Position numbers and translations under genes: made by a program | Notes under the pieces: generated by a model | What the model was told of the DNA's origin: nothing | The model's input: only the letters and a program-made list of their open reading frames with translations | Database searches by the model: none | Shown here: piece after piece, positions 62,496 through 64,000 of the stretch | How the letters are laid out: each line of letters starts with the position of its first letter | How positions within the stretch are numbered: position 1 is the stretch's first letter | Origin: Pseudomonas graminis | GTDB taxonomy: Bacteria > Pseudomonadota > Gammaproteobacteria > Pseudomonadales > Pseudomonadaceae | Direction of reading: 5' to 3' | Assembly: GCF_004364335.1 (NCBI RefSeq) | Contig: NZ_SOCR01000004.1 | Location: forward strand, 124,001-188,000 | Length of the DNA: 64,000 bases

Positions 62496-63276
62496 CGAAA
62501 TCGCCGAACTGTCAGGGGCAATCTGCGCCACTGCTGAGGCGATGGGCCAGACGATCAGCGCCGCCGGTGCCCAAGTCATTGCCGAGGATCTGGCCGGTTA
62601 TGAGGCTGCGGTGATTATCGCCGGGCTTCGGGCCTGCCGACGCGAGCCGAGTGGGAAGCTTTGTCTCGGCATGGTGTTGAAGAACATACACGCCGCTGAC
62701 GGCCGCCCGGGCAAAGATGAGGCCTGGTCGATTGCCCTTTCGGCAAGTGACGAGTACGAGACCGTCGTACTTACCGCTGAAATCCGCCAAGCCATGTCTG
62801 CTTCAACACCGATTCTGCAAGCTGGCGACAAGGTGGGCGCACGCATGGCTTTCATGAGCGCGTATGAGCGCCTCGTCGCATTTGCCCGCGCCGAAGATCG
62901 CCCAGCGAAATGGGAAGTGTCGCTGGGCTACGACTCGGCCCGTCGCCTGGTCGCCATTGAGTCCGCCGTACGCTCCCAACTCATCACCCACGAGACTGGC
63001 AGCAAATACCTTGCTGACTTGCGCATTTCGCCCATCACTGAGGAAGGCCAAGCCATTGCAGGTTTGCTCACCGGCAATCAGCCGACTCATGTTGCCCCAC
63101 ATGTTCGGGCCAAGCTCGACGAAGTACGTCAGATTCTCAAAGAGAGCAAACGGGTGAAAGAGCGCGATCGCCTGAAGCAAGCGCAGCGTCGCCGAGTAGA
63201 TAGTTATCTCCGCAAGCGCCATGCCCGGGCCGCACTGGAGGACCTCAAAATTGCCGCCAGCCAGGAGCGTTTCTGA
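62482..63276 (+). CDS. Phage early protein at the helicase-loader position
   Basis: A 264-residue protein with a very strong ribosome site (AAGGAGG eight bases before ATG 62482). It is largely helical. The N-terminal part MLSYDEIAELSGAICATAEAMG includes GYEAAVIIAGLRACRREPSG, and the C-terminus is basic (KESKRVKERDRLKQAQRRR). By position after the O-like gene it could be the functional counterpart of lambda P, but no Walker motif or family is recognised. Confidence 0.68.
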   Translation: MLSYDEIAELSGAICATAEAMGQTISAAGAQVIAEDLAGYEAAVIIAGLRACRREPSGKLCLGMVLKNIHAADGRPGKDEAWSIALSASDEYETVVLTAEIRQAMSASTPILQAGDKVGARMAFMSAYERLVAFARAEDRPAKWEVSLGYDSARRLVAIESAVRSQLITHETGSKYLADLRISPITEEGQAIAGLLTGNQPTHVAPHVRAKLDEVRQILKESKRVKERDRLKQAQRRRVDSYLRKRHARAALEDLKIAASQERF

Positions 63277-63788
63277 TGGCCTTTACCGATTCCGGAATCC
63301 AACAGCTCCTTGCCGGCCAGTCCTCCACCGCCCGAAAGATCTTCGAGCACGTGCCCATCCAGCAACCGTGGAGCGCCCACGACATTCATTGCGCCGCGCT
63401 GGCAGCGAACGCCACTTCTGTTGCCGTGCACGCGGTCCGCCGCGCGCTTGGGGAGTTAAAGGACGCCGGGATTATCCGCGAGCCAGTCGGCAGCAAGTTT
63501 CAGCGCGACGCCGTAACCACAAAATTGAGGATTGAAAAACCCATGCCGATGCCTGCCAACCAGACCCACGTTCCACTCAAGAAGGCAGATGTCCAGGCGC
63601 TGGATGCGCTGGTGGGGCTCTCCGCAGAAGTCGTCAGTCTGGCAGACGATATCAGCGCGCGCCTGAAAGGACTGGCGTCACGCATCGAGGAGGTTGCCCT
63701 GTCGGTTGAAGTTGAGCGCGATACCAACGCCGAGGCGCTGGGCAAGCTTAAGCAGCTCCAGACCTTGCTGAAGGGGATCGCACAGTGA
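63276..63788 (+). CDS. Phage early protein, winged helix plus coiled coil
   Basis: A 170-residue protein that overlaps the previous stop (TGATG). The N-terminal part resembles a winged helix (KIFEHVPIQQPWSAHDIHCAAL ... VRRALGELKDAGIIREPVG); the C-terminal half is a coiled coil (VVSLADDISARLKGLASRIEEV). Probably a DNA-binding regulator; unknown. Confidence 0.65.
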   Translation: MAFTDSGIQQLLAGQSSTARKIFEHVPIQQPWSAHDIHCAALAANATSVAVHAVRRALGELKDAGIIREPVGSKFQRDAVTTKLRIEKPMPMPANQTHVPLKKADVQALDALVGLSAEVVSLADDISARLKGLASRIEEVALSVEVERDTNAEALGKLKQLQTLLKGIAQ

Positions 63789-63988
63789 GCGCCGAGAACA
63801 GACTTGCTCGACCAGACCCCGCAGCTTTTCGGTATGCGGTCTACGCGTGCTCCTCGAAGATCGATCTGTCGACTCCACCGGATCCTGCGATTGCGTTGTT
63901 CGATAACAAGGGCATTGCCGAGTCGTTTGGTCGGTCGATGTGGCCCAGCACCTTTGAAGTCGTCGATTTGATTGGTGCCGCACGATGA
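63785..63988 (+). CDS. Small phage protein, unknown
   Basis: A 67-residue protein starting with GTG that overlaps the previous stop (GTGA). Sequence MSAENRLARPDPAAFRYAVY..., ending VVDLIGAAR. It may be a small early protein. Its stop overlaps the next ATG, so the operon continues past the window. Confidence 0.55.
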   Translation: MSAENRLARPDPAAFRYAVYACSSKIDLSTPPDPAIALFDNKGIAESFGRSMWPSTFEVVDLIGAAR

Positions 63989-64000
63989 GAACGATCAAGG
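63985..64000 (+). CDS. Start of a further phage gene (partial)
   Basis: An ATG overlaps the preceding stop (ATGA) and begins MRTIK before the window ends. Too short to identify. Confidence 0.45.

Larger units (their letters stand above)
41216..64000. mobile_element. Lambdoid prophage at tRNA-Ser (left part)
   Basis: From the tRNA-Ser 3' end to the window edge every recognisable gene is phage-like. The order is cargo, int, xis, leftward early operon, Tai-like gene, cI, cro, cII, antirepressor, O-like initiator, a P-position gene and further early genes. The left boundary is set by the tRNA and the AT-rich repeats after it; an exact attL core cannot be proven without attR. Late genes lie beyond 64000. 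GC and gene density differ visibly from the core. Confidence 0.88.

Overview
The window is Pseudomonas chromosome, most likely a plant-associated member of the P. syringae complex or a close relative. The evidence is the gene order ruvCAB, tolQRAB-pal-cpoB, queEC, tRNA-Lys; AspRS with the non-discriminating His31; a Pseudomonas-type REP pair; and one exact HrpL box (GGAACC-N15-CCACTCA) in front of a cysteine-free harpin-like gene. The HrpL box implies that the strain carries a Hrp type III secretion system elsewhere.

Layout. 1-13.8 kb is conserved core: dps, a ribbon-helix-helix gene, aspS, yebC, ruvCAB, the Tol-Pal envelope operon, queE-queC and tRNA-Lys(UUU). 13.8-29.7 kb is accessory. It holds the HrpL-controlled secreted-protein candidate, a coiled-coil protein, an HBM-type chemoreceptor, a periplasmic lactonase/cupin/YagU/LysR group, a soluble FIST-domain chemoreceptor, an XRE regulator with an aldehyde dehydrogenase, an RTX protein built only of R-modules, and a DJ-1/TetR pair with NemR-like operators. 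29.7-41.2 kb is core again: an ABC exporter, nadA, a BepA-like protease, a TusA-like protein, a PerM-like permease, bcp-gcvR, dapA-bamC-MBL-purC and tRNA-Ser(CGA).

From tRNA-Ser to the right edge lies the left part of a lambdoid prophage; its right end is outside the window. Between tRNA-Ser and the integrase sits an AT-richer three-gene cargo module of unknown proteins, one of which looks like a permuted papain-fold hydrolase. Then come int, xis and a leftward early operon (ASCH protein, Lar-like protein, PAPS-reductase-like protein, a repeat-rich C5 methyltransferase, Dam, small regulators, TerB). The switch region has a leaderless cI, cro, and palindromic operators inside the spacers of both the leftward and rightward promoters, with a boxA-like antitermination site in the leftward leader. 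A Rap1a/Tai-like gene lies directly behind cI, where lambda has rexAB. Rightward are CII, a Rha/KilAC antirepressor and an O-like initiator whose coding sequence holds five 16-bp palindromic iterons, the likely phage origin.

The best candidates for something undescribed are the att-int cargo module, the cI-linked Tai-like gene, the HrpL-controlled harpin-like gene and the methyltransferase with about ten repeats. All functions are read from sequence alone; no database search was possible.
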